64,000 nt of DNA, taken from NCBI GenBank assembly GCA_013368315.1, contig JAACJM010000069.1, positions 62,001-126,000 of the forward strand, given 5' to 3'. Of the stretch, positions 34,371 to 45,555 are shown in pieces. This stretch comes from Tetrapyrgos nigripes (lineage: Eukaryota > Basidiomycota > Agaricomycetes > Agaricales > Campanellaceae). A program made the translations under genes and the position numbers. The notes under the pieces were generated by a model. It searched no databases and was not told the DNA's origin. It saw only the letters and a list, made by a program, of their open reading frames with translations. Position 1 is the first letter of the stretch, and the number at the start of each line of letters is the position of its first letter.

Positions 34371-34875
34371 GTTGTACTTACCACGGTTGTTCGTTGCTGT
34401 ATATAGCCTTGTATTATCTACAGCGTGAGGGCCCGGAATAATAATTGCTACTAGATGCTGCTTGCAAGTTGGAGCATACACCATAATTACAGACGCGTCG
34501 TCGTGTTCTAACCCTAGTTAACCTTACACCCTTTTTACTCTACTGAGTCTCCTCAACTTACACTTCAAGGTCTTCGGCAGCCTCCAAAATCATTTGGTAG
34601 TATCAAGTTGATCTAAAGTGCCTCGACGAACTGTTGAAGAAGATTTACCTGTCTGTAGTGACATTTCCTAGATCATGATCACTCCAGCATGAACTTTCCC
34701 GAGGTCCTCTTCCTTAGCAGGGCTCGCCTCGCCTCACCGCTAGAAAGACAGGCTAGCTTACCAAACACATGGTAAGACATGTCTATGGCTAAAACCTGGA
34801 GGCCCCTATTATAGCTGGTCTCATCCTTTCTTTCCTTCTTCCAAGTGACCCGTGCAAACAGCACCCATTGCAAAA
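34371..34875 (+). other. Spacer between AFR-B and AFR-C
   Basis: 505 nt with the AFR-B 3' UTR and the AFR-C promoter. A TATTATAG box lies at about 34807, some 65 nt before the AFR-C ATG. No gene. Confidence 0.5.
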
Positions 34876-37800
34876 ATGAAAAATTACGACTCGTTCAAAG
34901 GACAGCCTACGTTTACGCGTCCACCTCGGGATCAGAATCTACCTCTTGCTCTTCTCTTCGATTATCAAGGTGCCAATAGCCCTGAACATCCGCTGTTTCG
35001 CTATGACCAAGACGGGGAACTGAAAACAATTTTGTGGAAAGATGGCAATGCCGCGATACGGCGAGCAGCTAGTCTTGTACGCGAGCGTATCTCTCGAGAT
35101 GGAGATAGTATCCCTGTCGTGGCTGTTCTTGCACACGTCGGTGCGTAGACTTGTCATCTTCGATTTTGTCTCCACTCATAATGGAGATTAGATTCTATGA
35201 CCTACTTTGCTACGGTCGCGGGAATCATGCGAGCTGGATACGTACCTTTCCCTCTTTCCTCTCGCAACTCTCCTGCTGCCATTGCCGAACTCTTGCAGAA
35301 GAAGACTGCTCGACACATCTTTGTCAACAGCGGCCCAATGAAAGGGTTACTAGCCGCAGCGATACGGCAATCTGGAGTAAAGATCAACATCCATGATATG
35401 CCCACTTTCGATGAACTGTACAAGTCAGATCAAGCGGTTGACCTTCCGCCGTTAGAAGGTATCACTCAAGAAGATGCTGCAGTCATACTACATTCCTCTG
35501 GAAGCACCGCGTTTCCTAAACCTGTCACTCTCACCATGAGGATGTTGATGGAGTCAGCAATGTCTTGTTGTAAGTTTGGATAGCCCCCTAATGTTACTGT
35601 TGAACTCAAGTCTCGCTCAGATAGCGGTGAAATCGATGTTGGTAGTCAAATCCTTAGTGGACATGCCGTGCCTATGTTTCGTAAGTCGTCCTGTCATTGA
35701 CTCAGTGCAATATTAACGATTCGCTCCACACCAAAGACCTGATGGGACTCATTCAGATTGCCTCGACTGTAAGCGTTGATTACAACTCGACGATGATAAT
35801 AGCTTATGCCTGTTTTCTAGTCTTACCTAGGTGTAACGATGGCAGTCTTTCCTCCTACCATTCCACCCGTCATACCCACCCCAGTATCGGTTTTCAATGC
35901 AGCAGTCGCGACGCATTGTACACTATTTCATTGCGTTCCAACCTTTCTGGAGGTATGTCCCTTTCTTCCGAGATGTTGGATACACAACTGATAATATATG
36001 ATCAAAGGAATTGTCTCAGGATTCCGAGAGGGTTAAAGTCCTCTCAAAGTTTCTCAGTGTAGCGTACGGCGGTGGTCCTTTGGGAACTGATACAGGCGAC
36101 ATGCTTGTCAAAGCAGGTCAGTCGTATCTGATTTGTTTATTCTGAATGTGGCCAAATGACTGTTGTGAAAGGTGTCAAGATTGTTCCCATGTACGGACAG
36201 TGAGTGATTCGTTTCTCAGCCTTCCAATAGAAGGCTCATTTCAATTTTTGCCCATTCATCCAGGACTGAAAGTGGTATCATTAGTCAATGCTTCCCCAGT
36301 GAGTTGAACTGCTATTCTGAAGGGACGCGCGAGTGACGTTCACGTTTAGGCGGTCCTGAACCTCTAGGGTGGCAATGGATGCGTGTATGAAACCTTCGTC
36401 TGAGTTGTTGGAATCATTTTTGACTGGCTGCAATAGCTTTCCGAACATCTGAGTCCGGCCTTTGTTCCATATGGAAATCAGGAGAATCTCTTCCAGCTGG
36501 TTCTGAAGGTTGGAACATAGCATTCATTCCTTAACATTCTTGTTCATGTTTCGTGGATAGAAATGCTCCACTCACACACCCGCTGTCCTCAACACAGCTA
36601 TTGACGGCGTTCCTGCATTGGATACGTTTGATTTGGTGCAGCAGCACCCGCAGAATCCCAACTTGATTCAGGTATGGTCTATTTCTAGGTGGCATAATGG
36701 GGTTGACCTCTGTTCAATTTCAGATCTATGGTCGAGCAGATGATCAGATTGTACACTCCACTGGAGAGAAGGTGCATATTCTTTGTTCAATTCTCGGTCC
36801 CTATGCTTATCCCATCTTAGACAAACCCAGTGCCAATAGGTGAGGAGTGAAAATCTAATTCGAATTAGAAGGACTCTGAAATCCTCTCGCTGGACAATTA
36901 GAAGCCATTCTTGCGAAAGACCCGAATGTCGCGAGTGCAATTATGTTTGGACGATCCAAATTCCATGCCGGAGTTATTATTTCTCCCAGTCCTAACATTA
37001 AATTTGATCCCCACGGTGTCGCGAAGTTGGCAGAGTATCGTACTCTCATCTGGTACGGCGATTTCTCCACGAACTTTCGCAAAATAAGTGACATCAGTGA
37101 TTAGGCCAACCGTGCAGAAAGCTAATCAATTTGCACCAGCGCATTCAAAAATCTTTAAAGAGGTGAGTCCATTGAGCCTCCATCATACGCTAGCATTGAA
37201 AGAAAAATATGATAGATGATACTCGTCGCAAACCCCAACAAACCCTTTGAGATGACGCCGAAAGGCACTCCCAGAAGGAATGCGGTATTGAAGGACTACG
37301 CTGAAGAGATTGACGAAGCGTACATCGCGTTTGACGAGTCTTCTCAAGTACAATTTAACCCGCCGAAAAGCTGGAATACCGAAGATTGTACATCGTTTGT
37401 CCGTACGGCCTTCAAATCTGTCATGGAACAAAATGTAAAGCTAGAAGACGATGATGATATCTTCCAGAAAGGATGTGATAGGTGAGAGTCGTCACGTCAG
37501 TGTCACTGTCTTTACTCTCTAGAGATTCATTATTATTATTTTTATGAACAGCTTGCAGATGACCTGGATCAAGAACACAGTGCTCCATGCTCTAAAGTGC
37601 AATAACAAAGTAAACATTCGGGAAATCCCTCAGAACTTTGTGTACGCATATCCGACTGCTAGACAACTTGGCGAGTATATGGCGAGTTTAGCGCAAGGAA
37701 ACAGTTTGAAGGCAGTGGATGTCGCAGGCAGAGCTCGTCAGATGAAGTTGATGGCGGAGAAGTACTGCAAGAATTTCACTGAGCGCGACGTGGCTCATGG

Positions 37801-39093
37801 TGCCGAGGCTGATACTTCTGGTGCAGTATTGATCACGGGTACCACTGGACATCTGGGAAGCTATCTGCTGGCGAAACTTCTCCACTCGAAAGACTTCACG
37901 AAAATCTACGCTCTAAACAGATCCTCGAGTACCGCCCTCGCCGCCAGGCAAGAAAGCTCATTCGCTGAACGTGGACTTGATACGAGTCTCCTTCAATCAC
38001 CTAAACTCATCTTATTGGAAGGGGACCTGAGCAAGGAGTTTTTGGGCCTGAAGAACGATGTTCACGAAACTATTCGTGAGGAGCTAGCTTTAATCATTCA
38101 CAATGGTATGTTTTCAATCCGTGTCAATAGCGTGTCATGGCTGAATGATCTCTCATAGCGTGGCATGTTGACTTTAACGTCTCCTTGTCCTCTCTGGAGC
38201 CCCATTTGTTGGGAACACGCAGGTTGGTTGACTTGGCGTTAAGTTCCAGACGTGAAGCCATTCCCAAAGTTGTCTTCGTGAGCTCCATTGCTGTATTTGA
38301 TAGTATGTACTCATCCTCCTATTTTGTCAAAACGAAAATTGACTCAGAGAGTGTACTCACAGACTGGCACAACAACGAGCCTGGGACGGAAGGCTATCTT
38401 GATGACCCAGCTGTCGCTGTCAACTCAGGTTATGGTGAATCAAAATGGTGTGCGGAAACGATTCTCCAGGAAGCATCTGTGCACACTCCTTTGAAACCTG
38501 TCATCGTGCGCGTTGGACAACTCTCAGGCGGGCCAAATGGAGAGTGGAACACCTCTGAGTGGTTCCCTACACTGGTTAGGTCAAGTCAGACTCTTAAGAA
38601 AATACCAAAGTTGGCGGCAGTGAGTCAAAATTGTCCTGGGACATTCATGATATACTGACGAATTCATCATTAGGATCTATCTTGGGTTCCTATCGACGTC
38701 GCTGCACAGGCGATCATAGAGCTCAGTGACGGCAAATACCAGTACGCCAATCTGGTGCACCCTCGTCCTATACCTACTTCGGTCATTCTCACTTCCACTG
38801 CTTCCCTCATTGGGGCCGAGGTGGTGCTTTACCGTCAGTGGATGGAGGAGTTAAGCAAGTCCGCTGACAGATCCGCAGGGAACCCTGCCCTGAGACTTTT
38901 GGACTTTTTCCAAGCCAAAGCCGCTTCTGTTGATAAAGCTGACGCGGGACTACTGGGATTCCCGTCTTTGAGTTCAGCGCGAGCTTTGGAGTGTAGTCAG
39001 AGTTTGAGAGATTTAGTTCATCGTCAGCTAGATTCCAAGGATGTAGAGAAGTGGATTGCGTATTGGCGTAAGATTGGGTTCTTGGATGGATAG
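34876..39093 (+). CDS. Adenylate-forming reductase, A-T-R architecture (AFR-C)
   Basis: Third copy, tandem to AFR-B. I chose ATG 34876 (MKNYDSFKGQPTFTRPP) because all four copies align there; an in-frame ATG at 34852 would add eight residues. Motifs: ILHSSGSTAFPKPV, YGQTESG, GWQWMRLSEH, YGRADDQI, PKGTPRRNAVLKDY, DDIFQKGCDSL across an intron, ITGTTGHLGSYLLAKLL and GYGESKWCAE. It ends KIGFLDG. About 20 exons and 1,050 residues. It has the TNPVPI/EAIL intron like AFR-B. Adenylation-domain differences from AFR-B are many (for example PPTIPPVIPTPVSVFNA and VAYGGGPLGTDTGD), so the tandem is not recent. No lesion found. Confidence 0.9.
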
Positions 39094-39244
39094 TCATTAG
39101 GGAAGTTGTACGGAAGTCAACATCAAGGCCATTTACTGCATTTATGAGTCCTCGAGTATATAGAGTACAACTAGCATGTTGAAGTTCGAAGTTGACTCAA
39201 CGGTGACCAGAAAACGTTGTCCGTACTAGTATTACATCTTATTG

Positions 39245-40294
39245 CACTGTGGACTGCCGGATGGGTGATTTTCCCCCACCTTGACCGGGTTTTTAGTAGG
39301 TTCTTATAGATATGTTTTCGACGGATTTTACCCCTCTTTTGGAGGGATTAGTACCTTCATCTCAATCGGGTGATTTTGTCCGCCAGAAAACCCGGTTTGG
39401 ACCCACCGCCAATTTTCCAAGAATTTCACCCGGTCGGTCGAAATGACACTGTTCCCGGGCAATTCAAGCTTGGTCCGGCAGGAATCGTTGTACTTTGTTA
39501 ATCAGTAGAAAGAGAATCGTATTTGGTAGTTGTGAAAGGTGCACTATAGATTTCCGATACAGTGAATACAAATAGTACATACACTTTCTGCCATTCTGCA
39601 CGCTGCGCAATCTGTAATATCCCTCCTTCTCCTCGAATATCCTCTTCGCCCCTTGTCATCATGTCGCCTGCCCATGCCTGGCGGGATACCTGGATTGGAT
39701 TAACGGTGTTGAAGAGGGGCTTGAGGGGGTTGAGGGCCTTGATGACGTTAACGTTGTGGATTGAGGGTCTTGAAGACGTTGAGGATTGAGGGTCTTGAGA
39801 AAATTGAGGGAGGATCTTGAGGACGTTGAGTATTGAGGCTGTTGAAGACATTGAGGACGTTGAGGTTTGCATATTGCCAAACGTTGAGGGTGTTTGAGGA
39901 GCGACGGGCTTGCGTTGTGGACAAGTCCAACATTGATGACATAATTTTTTTTGTGGCTTGGTGACTGTACAGTCATGGGAAAAATTGGAAATGAGCCTTC
40001 TCGCGCACATTTTCTATTGATATGTTTACCACATTCCAGTGCGCTGCGACTATATGCCACTTTACTAGATACAAATTTGGAGGAGGACTTTAGCACAGCC
40101 AAAACAGGGGTATTTACCTCTCTCCAAAATCCCTCGTAGAAAATCGCCTGTTCTCCGGGCGAATGTGATGAGCTCCGTAAACCGAGTGATTTTTCCTCGC
40201 AACTTGAATCACTCTTAAGTGCCCGGTAAGCGAGTGATAGGGTATAATACCCCTGCGTTCGTGGTAAAAATCACCCGGCTTGGGTTCCATAGTG
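39245..40294. mobile_element. Non-autonomous CACTA-like TIR element
   Basis: 1,050 nt. The left end begins CACTGTGGACTG and the right end, inverted, CACTATGGAACCC; both continue to GGGTGATTTT at 10-20 nt in. Both sides are flanked by TTG (39242-39244 and 40295-40297), a 3-bp target duplication as expected for CACTA elements. Subterminal repeats of CGGGTGATTTT/CGAGTGAT type recur in both orientations near each end (for example 39367, 40181 and 40271). No transposase frame, so it would need a partner in trans. It sits about 150 nt after AFR-C. Confidence 0.75.
39713..39892. repeat. Degenerate TTGAGG/TTGAAGACG minisatellite
   Basis: Tandem, imperfect units of the type GTTGAGGATTGAGGGTCTT and GTTGAGGACGTTGAGG run for about 180 nt inside the CACTA-like element. 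On the minus strand they give repetitive frames rich in Ser, Thr, Leu, Asn and Pro that should not be called a gene. Confidence 0.8.
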
Positions 40295-40504
40295 TTGGAT
40301 CCCGAGACGCAGAGGAAGAGAATGAGCTGGAGTTGATTTGATTGGTATTGCTGCAGACTATTATCAGAATCGTAGTACTATCTACACATGGAAAATGACA
40401 TAGCAGGCATCTCTTAGCAGTTAGGTTTGGTCTGGGGGAGAAGCAGGAGAAGATCCATTCGTCGGGTTGTAAGGCGAGGTTAGAATATGTCCAATCAAAA
40501 CAAC

Positions 40505-42055
40505 AGCAGAAGCGAATACTCACTGTGAATAACGCCCACATTGCAGTAGTAGTCCTGAAAATGAGAGGGTTATCGGTGAATTAGTCTCGGGAAAAGGCAA
40601 ATCGCAGACTTACATTATCATCCTCCAAATCCAACTTAACCTCCGGCTCTCTATCATCGAGTTCATCCTCCTGACGTCGAATAAAATCGTCTTCTTCAAC
40701 CTTTTATTGGATAGCTTCCTTCAAAGTTTCCGGCAGATTCACATCTTTGTTGTTCAAATCTCTGACGCCAGTGAAGGAAAAAGTGATCTCCAAGTCCTTC
40801 CCAGTCTTAACATTCAACTTCCCTTCAACTCGTCCGCCACGCCACGATAGTACGACCACTCTTTATTTTTATACTCGTGCCAATGGTCATGATATGACTG
40901 CATTTGGTGTTCTACACCAAGAAAGAAAAGTCTGAAACTGTATGCTTTAGCTAATGGGACCAGGTGAGCCAGGTCGGCTTCAGCACCGCCAGGTCGAAAT
41001 AGGCTACAGAAGGTTTCGGGAAAAGCGTAGAGAGCGAGTCTGGGAACATTCTCATCATCGGAGTTGTCAAGAAACCATCTCCAATCCCTGAAGATGACCC
41101 TCAATTCCGGCGAGGCGGGAGAGATTTGGGAAAGAGAGGGAATCGTTGAAGCATTTACATCTGGCGAGGCATTGATATGATAGGTTAAGAAGCTGGTTGG
41201 ATGAGTGGAGGTAATCTCGAAATGGTCGATTCCGGCGTAAAGAACAAGAATTTGGGCAGCGAAACTAAGATCTTATTTTTCCTTGGAACAGATATTAGTG
41301 CAAAAGTCGCTGTGGGTGGCTTTGATAGTCAAGCGGTTCGAATCGGCAGTAGGAAGAAAGACAAGGGCAGTGGCAAAGTGGGTCTTTGTTGTCTTCGGCA
41401 AACTAAGTTTTTCGAGAGAAGGACATAAGAGGTTGTCGCATCATTCCACAAAGATGTAGAAAATGAGCTCACAGGAGTCGTCGGTCAATAGGGTCGGGAT
41501 GGACAGTGAGCGCAGACAAATTCACCTCCAGAGTCGCTCTGGCATTGATCTGTGTGAGAAGATAACCTATTTTCTTTGATAAAAAGCGGTTCCATCAGGC
41601 ATTCAGGGTTTTCAGACCAACCTATAAGTTCATTTCTTTTGTCACTGGCATGACATCGTTCCTGGATGAGTCAACTTACAGCTGCTGAAAGGTACTCCAC
41701 TGGTTCACCGACTTTTCCAATGTTAGGAAGCATATTAAGGCGCCCATTATTATCCACCAGACCAGGTAAGGGCGGATCGGGACAACAAGTCAAGGCAGCG
41801 AGAGCAGAATGTGTCAACCTCAGATGACCCAGATAATCTGTCAACGAACACTTCAAAGAAGAAAATTTGAAGAAAATGATGAGAAGAATTGATGAAAATT
41901 AAAGCAAAGAGCGTGAACCTCACCAAAGTATCCTCGGCGTAGTCACTTATTCTAGCTGGCGGGAGGTAGCATTTCAAAGAAGGAGAGAAGGTACTCCAGT
42001 TCAGTGCAGGGGGAAGAGGCACGAGAGGACCCATGAGAGAAACCAAGCATCTCAA
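40505..42055 (-). pseudogene. Remnant 2 of the unknown gene family
   Basis: Reads on the minus strand from MRCLVSLMGPLVPLPPALNW (42055), through SLTDYLGHLRLTHSALAALT, INARATLEVNLSALTV, FATALVFLPTADSNRLTIKA, LRVIFRDWRWFLDNSDDENV, LAHLVPLAKAYSFRLFFLGV and DLEITFSFTGVRDLNN to FIRRQEDELDDREPEVKL and DYYCNVGVIH. Lesions: a TAA after CSKEK (near 41270), a one-base shift after DELKG (about 40815-40822), and a TAA at 40704-40706 where remnant 1 has a Gln codon (AIQQK against AIQ-stop-K). Early exons still splice cleanly (DTL to CSLTD), so decay may be recent. No family recognised. It lies downstream of AFR-C, beyond the CACTA-like element. Confidence 0.65.
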
Positions 42056-42474
42056 TGACCGCTTTTATACCCCTGCGACCAACCTGCGACAAAGGGTAGA
42101 TCCAACATGAAAGAGCACAACGGTCAAAGAAGTCTGCAATGTGTGGCAATTCGGACAAAGATTACGATTACTACATGCACGAAATTTGCACGGAGCTAGC
42201 AGGTACTACAAACGCGGTGCCGTGTGGCAGTCTGTGGCAGTGCACAAAAGAGAACATAAGGTCACCTGACCAAACGCGTGAAGTTGGAATTGATCGGACA
42301 CGCGGAACGAGTCGAGAACAAGACCCTTCTTTCTTAATTTTGGACAGCCTACACGAGGCAGACCACTTTCGCCAAAGTCGACACTTGAGCACTTTATTCA
42401 TTTTGTGTAAATCCTCCTTTGTACACTTTCTATCTGTCTCTGTCTCTGTCTCTCCTTTTCCTTCATGTCCGTTT
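42056..42474. promoter_or_regulatory. Divergent intergenic region before the M50B-like gene
   Basis: 419 nt between the remnant start and the M50B-like start. A run of TCTGTCTCTGTCTC pyrimidines lies just upstream of ATG 42475. No gene. Confidence 0.45.
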
Positions 42475-43999
42475 CAAGACCTCCGTTGGCACCTCCAACC
42501 GCGACTTCCACTCCTGGAAGCCCAATAAGACCTACTGACGACCAGGTGCGGTACCGTGGCTCCTCCTCGTGGCCAGGAATGGGGTTGCCTTTTCTTTGTT
42601 ATGACTTATCAACTTACTGACCTACTTACTTGCGTTGCAGATTGTCGTGTTGTATGTGGTGTGTGCAGCCCTGAGCCCTTACCCTGCAATCTCTTCACTC
42701 GATCTCACTTTGACTCCTTGACCTTTGCCATTCAACCCTACTGTTTCTGGCTCTGTTTTCTCTTCAGATAATCGCTACATCCGTGGTCATCTTTGGTTTT
42801 TGGAATGTGCCAGGGATTAGGAATATAATAAATCCCCTCAAGTTACTTACCATTGGTATTCACGAATTCTCGCATATAATAATGGTGCGTAGTTGCGCTT
42901 TGGTTGAGCAAAGATATTTCAACCAACCATTTACCCACCCACGCAGGCACTATTCACAGGTGGTCGAATATTACGAATAACAATAGACCCACATGTCGGA
43001 GGAGCAACGATCGTCGAGGGTGGGATACCAACGCTTATACTCTCAGCGGGGTATATCGGTTCTTCTTTATTTGGTGGCCTATTCGTGCTTGCGGGATGGG
43101 ATATCTTGGTTGCGAAAGTTATGAGCTTTGTGATTGCGTTAGGGTTGATAATGCCGTTAACTTTGGTGAGGGATAAATTGTGAGTTTTACTATTGCTTTG
43201 CTTTTGACTTGACTTGTAACCTAATGTCTTTTTGTTTTCATCAAGAACGATACTGTTGACAGTGTTGTATGAAGGACTGCTTATTGGGTTTTGGTTTATT
43301 GATCATGGGTGTGTACTGTAGACCTTACCCGGCTCTGCAAAGTCTGACGACTCTACCCACCAGATCAGCACTACGGTGGTATTGTCTCGTCATTGGTGTC
43401 ATGAAGTGGGTCTTTCTTCTCGTTGTTCCAAGTGTTAAATAACTTCGTTCTGACGCGTGTTTCCTATATCAGTACCCTCTTCGTCGTGTGTATGTCCTCC
43501 TCATTTTTCCTACCGGTCCACACTTACACCTCCTTACTTACGTTTACACCTCGGGCATTAAACCCTTCACACATTTACACGGTTACACGTCTACAGGGGA
43601 CTTTGCAGACGATAGATTCTTCCACAAAATCAACGATTCAGACGCGACGCAGTTTTCTCTCTTATACCCGAGTATGGGGCCTCATGGTGCGTTAACACTC
43701 TTACCCTCTTGAAATTTTTGTTTCTGTTTCTTGTCTTTCTGTTTCCAGATTTCAATTCTAATTCTCCATTAACGTTCACTTCTGGCAGTATGGGCATTAT
43801 TCTGGGTAGTCTTTCAACTTTGTGTACTTGCAGGGTTTTCAGTGTTGGGTATATTGGCGTTCAAGAGGACGCCGGATGAGATGTATGCTGAGGCGGGTGA
43901 GTGCTTATCCTTCTTGTAGTGCTTATTCTTCTTGTCGTGCTTATGCTTGATGCCGTTTCTTCCTTTTTCTCACTAGCGAAATTCTTGCCTACAAGATGA
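42475..43999 (+). CDS. M50B-like membrane metalloprotease family protein
   Basis: Fungal member of the peptidase M50B-like family, predicted integral membrane. A short Pro/Thr-rich N-terminus (MSVSRPPLAPPTATSTPGSP) is followed by a hydrophobic segment, then the zinc motif HEFSH in LLTIGIHEFSHIIM, GGRILRITIDPHVGGAT, several more membrane segments, WDFADDRFFHKINDSDATQF and a last segment ending KRTPDEMYAEAAKFLPTR. Exons: 42475-42545, 42641-42658 (18 nt), 42768-42884, 42947-43179, 43246-43308, 43364 onward, and four shorter ones to 43999. The HExxH is intact, but whether this family is proteolytic is unclear. An open frame overlapping the stop (43996-44220) is noted separately. Confidence 0.8.
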
Positions 44000-44842
44000 T
44001 TAATCACAGTCAGGCCATCAATGATGTTATCGAAGACGGTTCGATATACACCATGCTACACGATGGACGTCAGGACGGACAACGAGTTGCACGCTATGTA
44101 GGCCGAAATTTGACTGTACGATGGGTTTTGAGACGAGAGAGGCCGATTAGAGAAGGTTTGGGTTCTCTACAGGCTATGATTGACGAATGGACAAACGATT
44201 TACGACTGTCGATGACGTGATGGACGATATATTTCTGGTTTCGAAAAGTCGATGGAGATTTGGAGAGATGGGACGTCGTTGTGTGTTTTGTTTACTTGCA
44301 TATATTTGCATGCTCATATACATCCACATCCACATTCCGCTGGGATTTGCTCTATCTACACTTACACACGCATAACTTAACATGTATGCTTTCTTGTACT
44401 ATTTACACTGCGCATCTTGTAAACTTATTCCTGTCATTTTCGGTTGATTGTGCATCTTCCTGTTTTGAGAAGAGAAACTTTATCCCGGTGATAGTAAGTG
44501 TATGTTATGTTTGCAAGTAGCTTCGGAAGTAAGAATACATCGTGATATTGAGAAGAGTAAGTTCGAAAGCGTTCGTTAAAGAGACTACTTGGAACTATAT
44601 TACGATTATATAGATCCGATTAGCAGTATAACAGCAATTGCACGAAAGCGTTAAGACGATGAGTCATTATTTAAGGGAATGGAGCCGGTGAGCCGCAGTC
44701 ATTGGAGAAAGAGTGGGCGAGTCGAGGGGAAAGAGGATCCATGAATGAGCGCGTCGAGGTATTTGCACCAAAAAAGACCGTAAACGGAACATAAAGTAAT
44801 AGAAAACGTAAACGAGTCAGCACCAAAGAACGGAGATGACGA
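44000..44842. other. Convergent intergenic region
   Basis: 843 nt between two facing stops. The first 220 nt hold an open frame starting MINHSQAINDVIEDGS (43996-44220), which overlaps the protease stop codon and has no recognised family; it is probably 3' UTR. The rest is AT-rich. Confidence 0.4.
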
Positions 44843-45504
44843 TTACTTTCTAGTTGCTCGCCGTATGAGACTTGCAAGGACTATTGTCCCCACGGCTGCG
44901 ACGCCGCCTACTAGAGCCATGCCGATGTAGCCCTCTGATACGTATAATGAGACAAAGTTTAAAGGACGAAGAGAGGATTGAAGACGCACCTCGTGTGACA
45001 CCCTTGTCTATTAGTTGTGATAGACTGATTGCCTGCATATTTGCTGGCTCCTTCTCGAGTAGTAGGGCTGCAAGGCGTAAGACAAGTGATAACTAGCGAC
45101 ATTGAATACTCACCGTTGAACCGTTTTGCCTCTTCAAAGTTACCCATCTTGTAATGACCAAGCGCGAGGTAGTAGAGACATTCTCTCCTTCGTGAGGGTT
45201 CGGACCGGTATAGGTCTGGTAACAAGGTAAGTGCAGAACGGAAGGGAGTGAGAAGGGATTGACCTTGTAGCAACTTGACGCCCTCTACTTGATGTTCTCT
45301 TAGAGGACTCTTGACGAGACCCCAAGCATAGTTGAATTTGGTTTGTACGGTGACGTGAGTGAGCGACACCTCCTTCTCGTACTGCAATCTCAGAACCTAC
45401 ACGACAGTAAGCAAAAGGATTGTATAAAAGAAAAGTCGTACTTCTAATTCATCATAAGACAGAGACACTTCGGCGTCAGCAGCGTAGGGGAGTTCAGTCG
45501 TCAT
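44843..45504 (-). CDS. FIS1: Mitochondrial fission protein Fis1
   Basis: Tail-anchored outer-membrane adaptor for mitochondrial and peroxisomal division. About 150 residues. N-terminus [20 protein letters not shown], then the two TPR-like repeats: [13 protein letters not shown] with [19 protein letters not shown], and [21 protein letters not shown] with [13 protein letters not shown]. The C-terminal membrane anchor is [20 protein letters not shown] with a basic RRATRK end, as expected for outer-membrane targeting. Exon 1 is 45442-45504 and exon 2 starts at 45396; three more introns, all phase-consistent. The ATG is only 51 nt from that of the divergent U2AF gene. Confidence 0.93.
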
Positions 45505-45555
45505 TGGAAAAAGCAGAAAGGCGGAGTTTGAATCACGTCTTGACTTGTTCTTTCA
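45505..45555. promoter_or_regulatory. 51-nt divergent promoter of FIS1 and U2AF large subunit
   Basis: Only 51 nt separate the two start codons. No TATA box fits. Transcripts must start within this gap or overlap the neighbouring gene. Confidence 0.6.

Noticed and set aside
34852..34875. Upstream ATG adding eight residues to AFR-C
   Set aside because: The other three copies all begin at the MKNY start; the extension is not conserved.
10330..39093. A classical secondary-metabolite cluster around the AFRs
   Set aside because: The neighbours (UreG, USB1, copper-fist factor, SLC35F, amidase) are general cellular genes; no P450, methyltransferase, polyketide synthase or dedicated exporter is visible in the window.
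39659..40102. Minus-strand frame of 147 codons within the CACTA-like element
   Set aside because: Most of it is the TTGAGG minisatellite read backwards; no transposase or other domain motifs.
43996..44220. 75-codon frame overlapping the M50B-like stop
   Set aside because: No family resemblance and no splice link to the protease; the protease C-terminus is complete without it. Most likely 3' UTR.
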